From the NCBI RefSeq assembly GCF_902859695.1, contig NZ_CADIJL010000011.1, positions 62,001 to 126,000 of the forward strand: a stretch of DNA of 64,000 nucleotides. The letters run 5' to 3'. Shown here piece by piece: positions 53,393 to 62,291 of the stretch. Numbering within the stretch: the first letter of the stretch is position 1; each line of letters begins with the position of its first letter. Made by a program: the position numbers and the translations under genes. The stretch is from Achromobacter ruhlandii. Its GTDB lineage: Bacteria; Pseudomonadota; Gammaproteobacteria; Burkholderiales; Burkholderiaceae_B. The notes under the pieces are model-generated. The model saw only the letters and a program-made list of their open reading frames with translations, was not told the origin of the DNA and did not search any database.

Positions 53393-53704
53393 ATGGCCGA
53401 CACCCACGACCAGAACATCCAGGACCTCATCGAACGCGCAGAAGCCGCCGTGCGCGAGGCCCAGCGGTCAATCGAAGCATCGGACGACAACCTGCGCAAG
53501 CTCGGGCTGGATCCCGACAAGGTGCGCGCCACGCTGCAGGCGCAACCGATGGACGAGCGCCAGCGCCAGGAGGCCGAGGCGTTGTTCCGCCAGGACATGG
53601 AGGCTGTCGACCGCGAAGTCGAGCAGGAAGCCGCCTACGCCCGCCAGCGCAGCACGCCGCGCGCGCCAGGCGCGCCGGTCAAGCGTCCGCGCACGATGGT
53701 CTGA
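53393..53704 (+). CDS. Small charged T3SS protein in the LcrG position
   Basis: A 103-residue, highly charged helical protein (LIERAEAAVREAQRSIEASDD, EAVDREVEQEAAYARQR) with a basic tail ending KRPRTMV. It lies between the tip genes and the translocator chaperone, where LcrG sits in Yersinia. LcrG is a small tip-protein partner. No sequence motif proves the link, so the role is only inferred from position and size. Confidence 0.6.
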   Translation: MADTHDQNIQDLIERAEAAVREAQRSIEASDDNLRKLGLDPDKVRATLQAQPMDERQRQEAEALFRQDMEAVDREVEQEAAYARQRSTPRAPGAPVKRPRTMV

Positions 53705-53729
53705 CGCCTGACGTCTCCGGGAGCCCGTG

Positions 53730-54233
53730 ATGAATACCGCCGCCCAGGCGCCGATGACCGGCGAGGAATATGCAGCGCTGCAAGACCAGATCGTCGAGCA
53801 GATGGCCCGCGGGGGCAGCCTGCGCCAGCTCAAGGGCATGACCGCCGATGAATGCGAGGCGCTCTATGCGCTGGGCTACGGCCTGTATGAGAAGGGGCGC
53901 TATGCCGATGCCCTCAAGGTGCTGGCCTACCTGGTGACTCTGGACCACACCGAGCATCGCTATCTCGTGGCCCTGGGGGCCGCGGCCCAGGCCATGGGCA
54001 AGCATGCCGACGCGTTGCAGCAATACATGGCCGCGACACTGCTCGATCCGCTGGAGCCGGCGCCCGTGTTCCATGCCGCGCAATGCCTGCTGGAAATGGG
54101 CCAGCCCGCGGCCGCCCTGCAATCCTGCGACCTGGCGCTGGCCATGTGCAAACCGGATCGCCATGCCGCGCTGGCCGAGCGTGCGCGAGGCTTGCGCGAT
54201 CTGTTGGCGGCGCGCGGCGCCAAGGAGAATTGA
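53730..54233 (+). CDS. SycD/LcrH-type TPR chaperone for translocators
   Basis: A 167-residue class II chaperone. ATG at 53730 is preferred over GTG 53727 because GGGAG lies 6 bases upstream. Three TPRs are visible: EALYALGYGLYEKGRYADALKV, YLVALGAAAQAMGKHADALQQY and FHAAQCLLEMGQPAAALQSC. It precedes sctB by one base and is expected to hold the hydrophobic translocators SctB and SctE, as BcrH proteins do in Bordetella. Confidence 0.88.
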   Translation: MNTAAQAPMTGEEYAALQDQIVEQMARGGSLRQLKGMTADECEALYALGYGLYEKGRYADALKVLAYLVTLDHTEHRYLVALGAAAQAMGKHADALQQYMAATLLDPLEPAPVFHAAQCLLEMGQPAAALQSCDLALAMCKPDRHAALAERARGLRDLLAARGAKEN

Positions 54234-54234
54234 G

Positions 54235-55056
54235 ATGATCAACGTCAATAATTCGGCCGGCATCAATCCGGCGTTGCTCGACCCGCTGGCCGGCGCGGAA
54301 GCCGCCAAGGCGACGGCTCCCGGTTACACCGCGCTGGACCCCGCGCAGTTCATTGGCAAGGGGGGCGCGGCCGACAAGCTGGCCGCGCTGGGTCTGCCGC
54401 CGCCGGCGAGCGGCGCCTTTGCCGGCGCCGCCGACGCGCTGAACAAACTGATGGCCAATGCCGACACCGATATGTATGCGGTGATGGCGTTGCTGCAGAA
54501 GATATCGCAGGAACAGCGCAACGCGGCCCGGGCCGATCGCGCCGCATCGCTGGATGCGCAGACACAGTCGCTGCTGGCCGCGGCCGACAAGATCAAGGAA
54601 GCGGCGGAGGAGCGCTTCAAGGGCGCGCTGGCGCAAGGCATCAGTCAAATCGTGGGAGGCGCGTTGCAGGCGGGCGTCGGCGCCGCTGGCGTGGCGGCCA
54701 TGGGCGCCTCGGCCCGCATGACCACCACCTCCAGTCCGTTGACCGCGCAGCAGACCGTCACGCAGGCCAGGCTGGATGGCTTTGCCAGCAATTCCTCCGG
54801 CATTGGCCAAGGCTTGAGCGGCATGGCCGGAGGTGTCGGCGGCATTGTCCAGGCTGCCTATGACCGCAAGGCGGGCGAGGCCGATGCCGCCAGGGCCCAG
54901 CTGGAGGCCCAGGCCAAGGTGGCCGAGTCCGGCGCGCAGCATGCCAACGACATGATGCAGCAGATGATGGACGTCATCCGCGACATCCGCGACAAGCTCG
55001 GCGCGATCGAGCAGAGCCGTGGCGAGACCAATCGCGGCATCGCCCGCAATCTCTGA
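54235..55056 (+). CDS. sctB: T3SS translocator SctB (BopD-like)
   Basis: A 273-residue protein. There is one hydrophobic, glycine-rich segment at residues about 131-160 (ALAQGISQIVGGALQAGVGAAG), a polar N-terminus and a C-terminal amphipathic coiled coil (EADAARAQLEAQAKVAESG, DVIRDIRDKLGAIEQ). This is the YopD/BopD layout. With SctE it forms the pore in the host membrane. ATG at 54235 follows the chaperone stop. Identification rests on architecture and order. Confidence 0.85.
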   Translation: MINVNNSAGINPALLDPLAGAEAAKATAPGYTALDPAQFIGKGGAADKLAALGLPPPASGAFAGAADALNKLMANADTDMYAVMALLQKISQEQRNAARADRAASLDAQTQSLLAAADKIKEAAEERFKGALAQGISQIVGGALQAGVGAAGVAAMGASARMTTTSSPLTAQQTVTQARLDGFASNSSGIGQGLSGMAGGVGGIVQAAYDRKAGEADAARAQLEAQAKVAESGAQHANDMMQQMMDVIRDIRDKLGAIEQSRGETNRGIARNL

Positions 55057-55081
55057 GTCCGTCAGAAGAGGAACCGACACC

Positions 55082-56365
55082 ATGGACATCCGCCCATCGA
55101 CCGTCAATGCCGGATTGACACCGACGCTGGAGCCGTCCGGCGCTGGAGCCGCCGCCGGCGCGGCGGCCGAGGCCGCCCTGCGCGCCGCCAGCGGCCTTGA
55201 CCTGGCCGCGTTGGCATCGCAGTGGGCCTCCAGCGTGGCGCAGGCCCGCAGCGGCGGCGGAGATGGCGTGACCAACGCCAACGGCAAGCCGGCCATCGCG
55301 CCGCCGGCCCGTGAATTCTCTGCCGCCGAAATGGTCGATCTGCTGCGCGCCCTGCAAGGCAAGACGCAGGATGCGCAGTTGCGCAGCGCCAAGGAAAACA
55401 TCGAAAACAACCGCATCGAGCAGGCCAAGAACAACGAGGAGCAGGCGCGCAAGGTCGATGAATGGATCCAGAAGAGCAAGGAGGCAGAGAAGGGCGGCAT
55501 CCTGGGAAAGATCTTCGGCTGGATTGGCGCCATCGTGGCCGCGATCGCGGCGGCGCTGATGGTGGTGGCGGCGGTGGCGGCCACGGCCGTCACGGGCGGC
55601 GCGGCCGGCCCGGTCATGGTGACGCTCGCGGCCATCGCGGTGGCGGGGGCGGTCAGTCTGCTGGCCAATCAGATATCGGCCGAGTGCGGCGGCCCTGAAA
55701 TCAGCATCAGCAATCTGGTCACCCAGGTGGTGAGCAAGCTGTTGCAGGCGTTCGGCGTGGAGCCGGATCTGGCCGAGAAGATTGGCAACATCGTTGCCGG
55801 CGCCGCGATGCTGATGACCGGCGCCATCCTGATCGAGCCGGGTGCCTTGGGCAAGATGGCTGGCGCCATCGCGGTCGTCGCGGGAGCCGATCCGCAGACC
55901 GCGGGCTATATCGCGATGGCGGTCGGCCTGGCCGCGACGATTACGGTCGGGGTGGTGATGGCGGTGGCTTCGTTCGGCGCGGGGGCGGTGTCCGCTGGCG
56001 CCAACGCGGCCGCCAATGTCGGTTCGCAAACGGCGCGCACCGTGGCCGACAGCGTCAAGACCGCGGGCCAGGTGGCGTCGGGCGCCGCGGCGGTGGCAAA
56101 GGGGGCGGGGCAGGTCATCACGGGCGCCGAGACCATCAAGTCGGCGCAGGCGCAGGAGGCTGCCGACAAGGTGCTGGCCGACAAGAAAGCGCTCGAGGCG
56201 CTGCTGGTCAAGCTGCAGGCTTCGATGGAGGAGGACCGCGAGAAGATCAAGAGCGTGATGCAGGCCATGGACGAATCGATGCAGATGGTCAGCAAGATGA
56301 TCAATGCGGCGGCCGACAGCATGAGCCAGGTCACCGCCAATATCGGCAAGCGCGCCATGGTCTGA
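55082..56365 (+). CDS. sctE: T3SS translocator SctE (BopB-like)
   Basis: A 427-residue protein with a coiled-coil region (about 85-135), strongly hydrophobic segments at about 143-195, 232-265 and 274-305, and a C-terminal helical part ending NIGKRAMV. This is the YopB/BopB architecture, the major pore-forming translocator. ATG at 55082 follows AGGAA. The downstream TPR gene is probably a second chaperone for it. Confidence 0.88.
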   Translation: MDIRPSTVNAGLTPTLEPSGAGAAAGAAAEAALRAASGLDLAALASQWASSVAQARSGGGDGVTNANGKPAIAPPAREFSAAEMVDLLRALQGKTQDAQLRSAKENIENNRIEQAKNNEEQARKVDEWIQKSKEAEKGGILGKIFGWIGAIVAAIAAALMVVAAVAATAVTGGAAGPVMVTLAAIAVAGAVSLLANQISAECGGPEISISNLVTQVVSKLLQAFGVEPDLAEKIGNIVAGAAMLMTGAILIEPGALGKMAGAIAVVAGADPQTAGYIAMAVGLAATITVGVVMAVASFGAGAVSAGANAAANVGSQTARTVADSVKTAGQVASGAAAVAKGAGQVITGAETIKSAQAQEAADKVLADKKALEALLVKLQASMEEDREKIKSVMQAMDESMQMVSKMINAAADSMSQVTANIGKRAMV

Positions 56366-56391
56366 CTGGCGTCAATATCGGAGCAAACCAC

Positions 56392-56871
56392 GTGTCCCAA
56401 ACCTCATCCGCGACTTCGCGCAGCGCCTTCGGGCAGCAGCTGTATGACGGCCTGGCGGCCTTGCCGGCCAGCCAGCGGCTCACGGCCGACCAGCTCGAGG
56501 TGATCTACGCCATGGCCTATGCGCATGTGGCGCAGGCCCAATACGCCCAGGCGCTGCCGTTGTTCGCCTTTCTGTCGCAGTACGGTCCCACCCGCAAGCA
56601 CTACCTGGCGGGACTGGCCCTGTGCCTGCAGATGCAGGCACGCTACGAAGAAGCGATCCGGATCCATTCATTGGTCGGCGTGCTGTTTCCGCTGGCGCCC
56701 GAAGCGACGCTGCGCGTGGCGGAATGCCAACTGGCATTGGGGCAGGCCGAGGCCGCGCGCGAATCGTTGCAATTGGTGGCGGCCGCCGCCCAGGACGACG
56801 ACGCCTACGCCCAATTGGGGGCGCGCGCGGCGAGTCTGCTGGTGTTGACGGGAAAAGGAGCCTCCTCGTGA
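56392..56871 (+). CDS. Second SycD/LcrH-type TPR chaperone
   Basis: A 159-residue TPR protein starting at GTG 56392 with GGAG 8 bases upstream. Repeats are seen in EVIYAMAYAHVAQAQYAQALPLF and YLAGLALCLQMQARYEEAIRIH. Bordetella also has two such chaperones (BcrH1, BcrH2) flanking the translocator genes, and this arrangement matches that layout. Confidence 0.85.
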   Translation: MSQTSSATSRSAFGQQLYDGLAALPASQRLTADQLEVIYAMAYAHVAQAQYAQALPLFAFLSQYGPTRKHYLAGLALCLQMQARYEEAIRIHSLVGVLFPLAPEATLRVAECQLALGQAEAARESLQLVAAAAQDDDAYAQLGARAASLLVLTGKGASS

Positions 56872-56883
56872 CACGGGAATGCA

Positions 56884-57333
56884 ATGATCGATAGGGCGGG
56901 CGCAGGCGCGGCAACAGCCGTCTCGGGTGAGACGGCTTTTGTGCTTGATGCGGATGACGCACGCATCCTGGCCGAAGTGGGATTCCTGGCCGCCGGTCGC
57001 GGCGACGTGCCTCATGCCGACGCCATCTTCCAGGCGTTGCGCGCCCTTCGGCCGGGGCGTGCCTATCCGTGGCTGGGGCTGGCAGTGGCGCGCCTGAACG
57101 CGGGTAGCGCGGACGAGGCGGTGCGACTGCTGGAACAGGGAGAGGCCAGCGCGGCGGGCGAGCGCGCGCTGTTGGCGGCCTGGCGCGGCCTGGCCCTGCA
57201 ACTGGCTGGCCGCAAGGCCGAGAGCACGCGCGTGCTGCAGGCTTGCGCGCAGGGCGCGGCCGGTGACGAAGGCGCCGTGCTGGCGCGTTCGCTGCTGGGG
57301 TTGCGGAACGAAATGAACAACGACACGTTTTAG
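56884..57333 (+). CDS. TPR-like T3SS protein upstream of sctI (Bcr4 candidate)
   Basis: A 149-residue helical protein with TPR-like repeats (ADAIFQALRALRPGRAYPWLGLA, AWRGLALQLAGRKAESTRVL). Bordetella Bcr4, reported as a chaperone for the inner rod protein BscI, is encoded next to bscI. This gene occupies the equivalent place, 11 bases before sctI. Orthology was not tested. The C-terminus is a variable polar tail (NEMNNDTF). Confidence 0.6.
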   Translation: MIDRAGAGAATAVSGETAFVLDADDARILAEVGFLAAGRGDVPHADAIFQALRALRPGRAYPWLGLAVARLNAGSADEAVRLLEQGEASAAGERALLAAWRGLALQLAGRKAESTRVLQACAQGAAGDEGAVLARSLLGLRNEMNNDTF

Positions 57334-57344
57334 CTAGGAAAATC

Positions 57345-57761
57345 ATGGAGATCACCGCGCTTTCCGCCGCAATGGCGCCCGTGCTGGACACGATAAAGAC
57401 CGCGCCGTCCGAGCTGGTCACGCAACGCTTCGCGCAATTGATGGCCGCGCCCGAAGCCGGCGCGCCCGCGCTGACCGGCCTGCAGGCCGCGCTGCAGACT
57501 GCCTTCACGCCCGCGGTCGACGCCGCGCCGGCCACGCTCGGCAACCAGATCCTGGCCAGCCTGCGCAGCACCACCACCGAGTATTCGGAAAAGTGGCAGA
57601 ACATCGCGGGCCGCCTGGACGCCATGTCGTCGGCGCCGGCCATCGCCGACATGCTGCGGTTGCAGGCCGACCTGGTGCAGGTGTCGGTGCAGTACGAGCT
57701 GGTCGGCAAGGCCGTCTCGCGCACCACGCAGAACATCGATTCGCTCGTCAGGATGTCCTAA
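57345..57761 (+). CDS. sctI: T3SS inner rod protein SctI
   Basis: A 138-residue protein. The N-terminus is variable and the C-terminal 60 residues (IADMLRLQADLVQVSVQYELVGKAVSRTTQNIDSLVRMS) match the YscI/PrgJ inner-rod family: a helix, KAVSRTTQN and a short terminus. It forms the rod between basal body and needle. The stop overlaps the sctJ start (TAATG). Confidence 0.88.
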   Translation: MEITALSAAMAPVLDTIKTAPSELVTQRFAQLMAAPEAGAPALTGLQAALQTAFTPAVDAAPATLGNQILASLRSTTTEYSEKWQNIAGRLDAMSSAPAIADMLRLQADLVQVSVQYELVGKAVSRTTQNIDSLVRMS

Positions 57762-58606
57762 TGCACGCCGCTACAACCCTGCCTCTCGCGGCGCCGCGCG
57801 GCCCTGGCCCGGTCGGGGCGCTGCCGCGCCTGCGCTGGCTGCTGCTGTGCCTGGCGCTGCTGCTGGCCGCCTGCGGCTCGCGCGTGGAATTGTTCTCGGC
57901 CGCCAACGAAAGCGAGGCCAACGAGGTGCTGTCGGTGCTGCTGGACGCGGGCATCGCCGCGCAGAAGGCCACCACCAAGACCGGCGTGGCGGTGTCGGTG
58001 GATGGCCAGCAGGTGGCGCGCGCGCTCGATATCCTGCGGGCCCGCGGCCTGCCGCGCGAGCGTTTCGACGGCATGGGACAGATCTTCCGCAAGGAAGGGC
58101 TGGTGTCGTCGCCCCTGGAAGAGCGCGCCCGCTATATCTATGCCCTGTCGCAGGAGCTGACCAACACGCTGTCGCAGATGGATGGCGTGCTGGCCGCGCG
58201 GGTGCACGTGGTGCTGCCCGAGCGCGGCGGCGTAGGCGAGAACACCACGCCGTCGACCGCCGCCGTGTTCATCAAGCACCAGACGGGCTACAACCTCGAC
58301 GCCTTGCAACCGCAGATCCGCAAGCTGGTGACGCACGCGATTCCGGGGCTGACGGAAGACCGGGTTTCGATCGCGCTGGTGTCGGCGCAACCGGCCGCTT
58401 CGGCGTCGGCCGCCGGCGCCGCCACGCGCCAGGTGCTGGGCCTGGAGGTCGGGGAAGGATCGTCCGCCACGCTGCTGGCGTGGCTGGCGCTGCTGGTTCT
58501 GCTGGTGCTGGCGCTGGCCGGCGCCCTGGGCTATGTGCTGTGGCGCTATGGCGTGCCCGGCCGCGGCCGGCCCGAACGCCGCGAACCCGTGGCCGAGGCG
58601 CGCTAG
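57761..58606 (+). CDS. sctJ: T3SS inner-membrane ring lipoprotein SctJ
   Basis: A 281-residue protein of the YscJ/PrgK/FliF family. The lipobox LAAC (35-38) with Cys38 follows a long signal. Then come ANEVLSVLLDAGIAAQK, DGQQVARALDILRARGLPRE, ALSQELTNTLSQMDGVLAARVHVV and KLVTHAIPGLTEDRVS. A C-terminal hydrophobic helix (about 235-260) anchors it in the membrane. Equivalent to BscJ. Confidence 0.94.
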   Translation: MHAATTLPLAAPRGPGPVGALPRLRWLLLCLALLLAACGSRVELFSAANESEANEVLSVLLDAGIAAQKATTKTGVAVSVDGQQVARALDILRARGLPRERFDGMGQIFRKEGLVSSPLEERARYIYALSQELTNTLSQMDGVLAARVHVVLPERGGVGENTTPSTAAVFIKHQTGYNLDALQPQIRKLVTHAIPGLTEDRVSIALVSAQPAASASAAGAATRQVLGLEVGEGSSATLLAWLALLVLLVLALAGALGYVLWRYGVPGRGRPERREPVAEAR

Positions 58607-58608
58607 CG

Positions 58609-59265
58609 ATGGCGTCCGCATCGGCGCTGCTGGAGCGGGGACTGGTGGCTTTCAACCAGCTGCCCAGCCGTACCCTGCATCCGAGCCGCCACGCGACCTA
58701 TGCGCCGCCCGCGGCGCTTGCGGTGATCGCCGCGGCGCCGGCGTTGGCGCCGGCCTGGCATCGGCATTGGTCGCGCGAGATCCTCGACGCGCTCGGGCTG
58801 CGCCAGCGCCCGGTGGTCGATGCGGCGCGGCCCGAGCTGGCGCTGGCGTTGCTGGCGCCGGATGCGCTGGCGCAGTGCGCCCGACGCCTGGGCGCGGTGC
58901 TGTGCGGTCCGCGCTTGCGCCGCGCCATTGCCGGTGACGAGGTGCGGACGCTGATCGCCCATTTCGGCGCGGAGCTGCTCGACTTCACGCGCCGCGCCGC
59001 CGCCGGCCTGCACGGCGGCCTGCCCGATAGCGCCGGCTGGACCCTGGCCGAAACCACCGCCGCGGTGGACACGCTGGGCCTGGGCGCCTTGCGCGCCGCC
59101 CTGAGCGGCGCCGGCCCCGAACTGGCGTTGCGGGCCGAATTGAAACTGCCCGACCAGCCCACGCCGCCGGCGCCGCTGCCCGCGCCGCAGGCGCTGGCGC
59201 TGGGCCTGTCCCTGCTCAAGCAAACGGATTCCTCATGGCTTTCCTCATTCCCCGCGATCCGCTGA
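58609..59265 (+). CDS. sctK: T3SS sorting platform protein SctK
   Basis: A 218-residue protein between sctJ and sctL, starting at ATG 58609. SctK links the cytoplasmic sorting platform to the basal-body ring. Sequence conservation in the family is low; the DEVRTLIAHFGAELLDF segment and the tail overlapping sctL by 31 bases fit the YscK/BscK position. Identification is mainly positional. Confidence 0.75.
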   Translation: MASASALLERGLVAFNQLPSRTLHPSRHATYAPPAALAVIAAAPALAPAWHRHWSREILDALGLRQRPVVDAARPELALALLAPDALAQCARRLGAVLCGPRLRRAIAGDEVRTLIAHFGAELLDFTRRAAAGLHGGLPDSAGWTLAETTAAVDTLGLGALRAALSGAGPELALRAELKLPDQPTPPAPLPAPQALALGLSLLKQTDSSWLSSFPAIR

Positions 59266-59885
59266 CCCCGCGCCAGGCGGACGAGGGCGGCGCGGGCCGC
59301 GTCGATCCCGCCGCGCGCGTGCTGCGCGCCGCCGAACATCTGGCCTGGGCCGACGCCGGGCAGTTGCTGGCGCAGGCGCGGGCGCGCGCCGATGAGATCA
59401 TCGGCGGCGCCCAGGCGGCATTCGAGGCCGAGCGCCAGCGCGGCTATGACGAGGGCCACGAAACGGCGCTGCTGGACCAGGCCGAGAAGATGATCGAAAC
59501 CGTCGGCCGCACGGTCGAGTATTTCGCCGGCGTCGAGAACGAGATGGTGGAACTGGTGATGTCGGCCGTGCGCAAGGTGGTCGATGGCTTCGACGATCGT
59601 GAGAAGGTCATGGTGGTGGTGCGCAATGCCCTGGCGGTGGTGCGCAACCAGAAGCAGATGACCCTGCGCCTGAATCCGGCCGAGGTCGATACGGTGCGCG
59701 AGCAGATCAACGACCTGCTGGCCGCGTATCCGGGTGTCGGCTACCTGGACATCCTGGCCGACGGCCGGCTGGCGCGCGGCGCCTGCATCCTGGAAAGCGA
59801 GATCGGCATGGTCGAGGCCAGCCTGGAAGGGCAGATCCAGGCGCTGCGCCAGGCCTTCCAGCGCACCTTGGGAAGCCGGGTCTAG
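59235..59885 (+). CDS. sctL: T3SS stator protein SctL
   Basis: A 216-residue YscL/FliH-type protein. The N-terminal part is charged and helical ([26 protein letters not shown], with AFEAER typical). The C-terminal half has the [19 protein letters not shown] and [19 protein letters not shown] family blocks. It regulates the SctN ATPase and connects it to SctQ. It overlaps sctK at the start and is followed by sctN after 2 bases. Confidence 0.9.
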   Translation: MAFLIPRDPLTPRQADEGGAGRVDPAARVLRAAEHLAWADAGQLLAQARARADEIIGGAQAAFEAERQRGYDEGHETALLDQAEKMIETVGRTVEYFAGVENEMVELVMSAVRKVVDGFDDREKVMVVVRNALAVVRNQKQMTLRLNPAEVDTVREQINDLLAAYPGVGYLDILADGRLARGACILESEIGMVEASLEGQIQALRQAFQRTLGSRV

Positions 59886-59887
59886 CG

Positions 59888-61219
59888 ATGCGCCAGTTCG
59901 ACTACATCTCCGAAATGATGGAGCTGGCGCTGCAGGACACGCCGACGCTGCGCATCAAGGGCCGCGTGACCCAGGTGATCGGCACCATCATCAAGGCAGT
60001 GGTGCCGTCGGTGAAGGTGGGCGAGGTCTGCATCCTGCGCAATCCGGGCGAGAACTTCGAGATGAAGGGTGAAGTGGTGGGCTTCGCGCGCGACGCCGCG
60101 CTGCTCACGCCGATCGGCGACATGTACGGCATCTCCACCGCCACCGAGGTCATCCCCACCGGCCGCGCCCACATGGTGCCCGTGGGGCCGGGCCTGCTGG
60201 GCCGCGTGCTGGATGGACTGGGCCGGCCGCTGGACGAGGCCGAGCTGGGGCCGCTGGAGGCCAGCAAGTTCTACCCCGTGTTTGCCGAAGCGCCCGATCC
60301 GCTCAAGCGCCGCATCATCTCGCAACCGCTGGAACTGGGCGTGCGTGCGCTGGACAGCGTGCTGACCTGCGGCGAAGGCCAGCGCATGGGCATTTTCGCG
60401 GCCGCCGGCGGCGGCAAATCGACGCTGATGGGCATGCTGGTCAAGGGCGCGGCGGTGGACGTGACGGTGGTGGCGCTGATCGGCGAACGTGGCCGCGAAG
60501 TGCGTGAATTCCTGGAGCACGAACTGGGCCGCGAAGGCCGGCGCAAGAGCGTGATCGTCTGCGCCACCAGCGACAAGTCGTCGATGGAGCGGGCCAAGGC
60601 CGCCTACGTGGCCACGGCCATCGCCGAATACTTCCGCGACCAGGGCAAGCGCGTGCTGTTCCTGATGGACTCGGTGACGCGTTTTGCGCGCGCCCAGCGC
60701 GAGATCGGCCTGGCCGCCGGTGAACCGCCGACCCGCCGCGGTTATCCGCCATCGGTATTCGCCACGCTGCCCAAGCTGATGGAGCGCGCCGGCATGAACG
60801 AACACGGCTCGATCACCGCGCTGTACACCGTGCTGGTGGAGGGCGACGACATGACCGAGCCCATCGCCGACGAGACACGCTCCATCCTCGACGGCCACAT
60901 CGTGCTGTCGCGCAAGCTGGGCGCGGCCAACCACTATCCGGCGATCGACGTGCTGGCCTCCGCCAGTCGCGTCATGAACGCGGTCATCACGCCCGAGCAC
61001 AAGCGCGCCGCCGGCCGGCTGCGCGAGTTGATGGCCAAGTACCAGGAAGTCGAGCTGCTGGTGAAGATTGGCGAATACAAGCGCGGCGGCGACGCCGTGA
61101 CGGACGAGGCCATCGACAAGATCGGCGCGATCAACCAGTTCCTGCGGCAGCGCACCGATGAACGCGCCACGCTGCCCGAGGCGCTGGCGCAGATGTCCGG
61201 CATCGTGGGGACGGCATGA
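59888..61219 (+). CDS. sctN: T3SS ATPase SctN
   Basis: A 443-residue F1-like ATPase. Walker A is AAGGGKST at about 172-179, the GERGREV motif at 199-205 holds the catalytic Glu200, and Walker B is in [12 protein letters not shown]. It powers chaperone release and substrate unfolding at the gate. Lengths and motifs are normal for BscN. It overlaps sctO by 4 bases. Confidence 0.97.
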   Translation: MRQFDYISEMMELALQDTPTLRIKGRVTQVIGTIIKAVVPSVKVGEVCILRNPGENFEMKGEVVGFARDAALLTPIGDMYGISTATEVIPTGRAHMVPVGPGLLGRVLDGLGRPLDEAELGPLEASKFYPVFAEAPDPLKRRIISQPLELGVRALDSVLTCGEGQRMGIFAAAGGGKSTLMGMLVKGAAVDVTVVALIGERGREVREFLEHELGREGRRKSVIVCATSDKSSMERAKAAYVATAIAEYFRDQGKRVLFLMDSVTRFARAQREIGLAAGEPPTRRGYPPSVFATLPKLMERAGMNEHGSITALYTVLVEGDDMTEPIADETRSILDGHIVLSRKLGAANHYPAIDVLASASRVMNAVITPEHKRAAGRLRELMAKYQEVELLVKIGEYKRGGDAVTDEAIDKIGAINQFLRQRTDERATLPEALAQMSGIVGTA

Positions 61220-61722
61220 GCGTGTTCGACGAATTGCTCGCCATCAAGCGCTTTCGCGAAGGCCAGGCCGAGATCGCGGTGTCGCGCCAGCGCCTGCGGC
61301 ACGCCGAGGCCGAGGCCGCGCGCCAGGCGTCCGAGCAAGCGCTGGCGGATTTCCGCGATGAGTCGGAGCGGCGTGAGCGCGCCATGTACCGCGACCTGTG
61401 CAGCCGGGTGGTGCGGGTGCGCGAGATCGAGAGCGTGCTGCAGGGCGTGGCTGGCCTGCGCGAAGGCGAGCGCCAGCGCGAGCAGGCGCTGGACCAGGCC
61501 GCGCAACGCCTGCGCGACGAAGCCCAGGCGCTGGCCGAGCGCCGCGACCAGCATCAGCAGGCGGTGCGCCTGACGGGCAAGTTCGTGGAACTGGCCAGCA
61601 TTCACCTGGCCGAGCACCTGAAGGCACTGGAGCACAAGGAAGACATGGAGATGGAAGAGGCCGCATCGCTATCGCGCGACCGCGAGGACTGGGAGCAGCA
61701 CGAGGAGTTCGAGCCGGCATGA
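61216..61722 (+). CDS. sctO: T3SS stalk protein SctO
   Basis: A 168-residue alpha-helical coiled-coil protein, very rich in Arg, Glu and Ala ([19 protein letters not shown]). It matches the YscO/FliJ class, which inserts into the SctN hexamer like the gamma subunit of ATP synthase and contacts SctV. It overlaps the neighbours on both sides by 4 bases. Confidence 0.87.
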   Translation: MSVFDELLAIKRFREGQAEIAVSRQRLRHAEAEAARQASEQALADFRDESERRERAMYRDLCSRVVRVREIESVLQGVAGLREGERQREQALDQAAQRLRDEAQALAERRDQHQQAVRLTGKFVELASIHLAEHLKALEHKEDMEMEEAASLSRDREDWEQHEEFEPA

Positions 61723-62279
61723 GCATCGACCGACGCATCGGCCTGGACACCGCGATTGCCCAGGGTTCGGGGTTGACCCAGTCGGACGGGCAGGCGGCTG
61801 GCCGCCAGGCCAGCGATGCCGATCGCCGCGCATTCGAGCAGGCCCTGGCGCGGGACGGCGACGACCCGCGTCCGGCCCCGCCCGCGGCGCCCACGCCGTT
61901 TTCGCTGTTCGGCGCTGTGCGCGGCGATGCCGCCCCGCCCGCCGACGGGCCGTCCCGGGCGCTGGCCGAGGCCCTGCTGGGCAGCGCCGAGCAGCTGCTG
62001 GTGGCCGATGGCAGCCAGGGCCGGCGCCAGGTGCGGGTGGAATTGAAGGACGAGGTGTTGCCGGGGGTGAGCGTGTCGGTCTACGAGGCCGAAGGACGCG
62101 TGATCGCCGATTTCATCTGCGCCCTCGAAACCTCGCGCGAGCGCCTCACCGCCCTGGCCCGGCCGCTGGCCGAACAACTGGCCGAGAGCCTGGGCCGGCC
62201 GACGCGCGTGCGCGTCGCCACCGACGACCCGGAAGACCCCTGCCTGGCGGAGACCGACGCCGACGCGCCGCTCCGTTGA
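61719..62279 (+). CDS. sctP: T3SS needle-length/substrate-switch protein SctP
   Basis: A 186-residue protein with a polar, Ala/Pro-rich N-terminal part and a C-terminal region (ELKDEVLPGVSVSVYEAEGRVIADFIC) resembling the specificity-switch domain of YscP/BscP. It is shorter than Yersinia YscP, as is usual in Bordetella-type systems. ATG 61719 overlaps the sctO stop. Identification is by position and C-terminal pattern. Confidence 0.78.
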   Translation: MSIDRRIGLDTAIAQGSGLTQSDGQAAGRQASDADRRAFEQALARDGDDPRPAPPAAPTPFSLFGAVRGDAAPPADGPSRALAEALLGSAEQLLVADGSQGRRQVRVELKDEVLPGVSVSVYEAEGRVIADFICALETSRERLTALARPLAEQLAESLGRPTRVRVATDDPEDPCLAETDADAPLR

Positions 62280-62291
62280 TTGCTGGAACCC

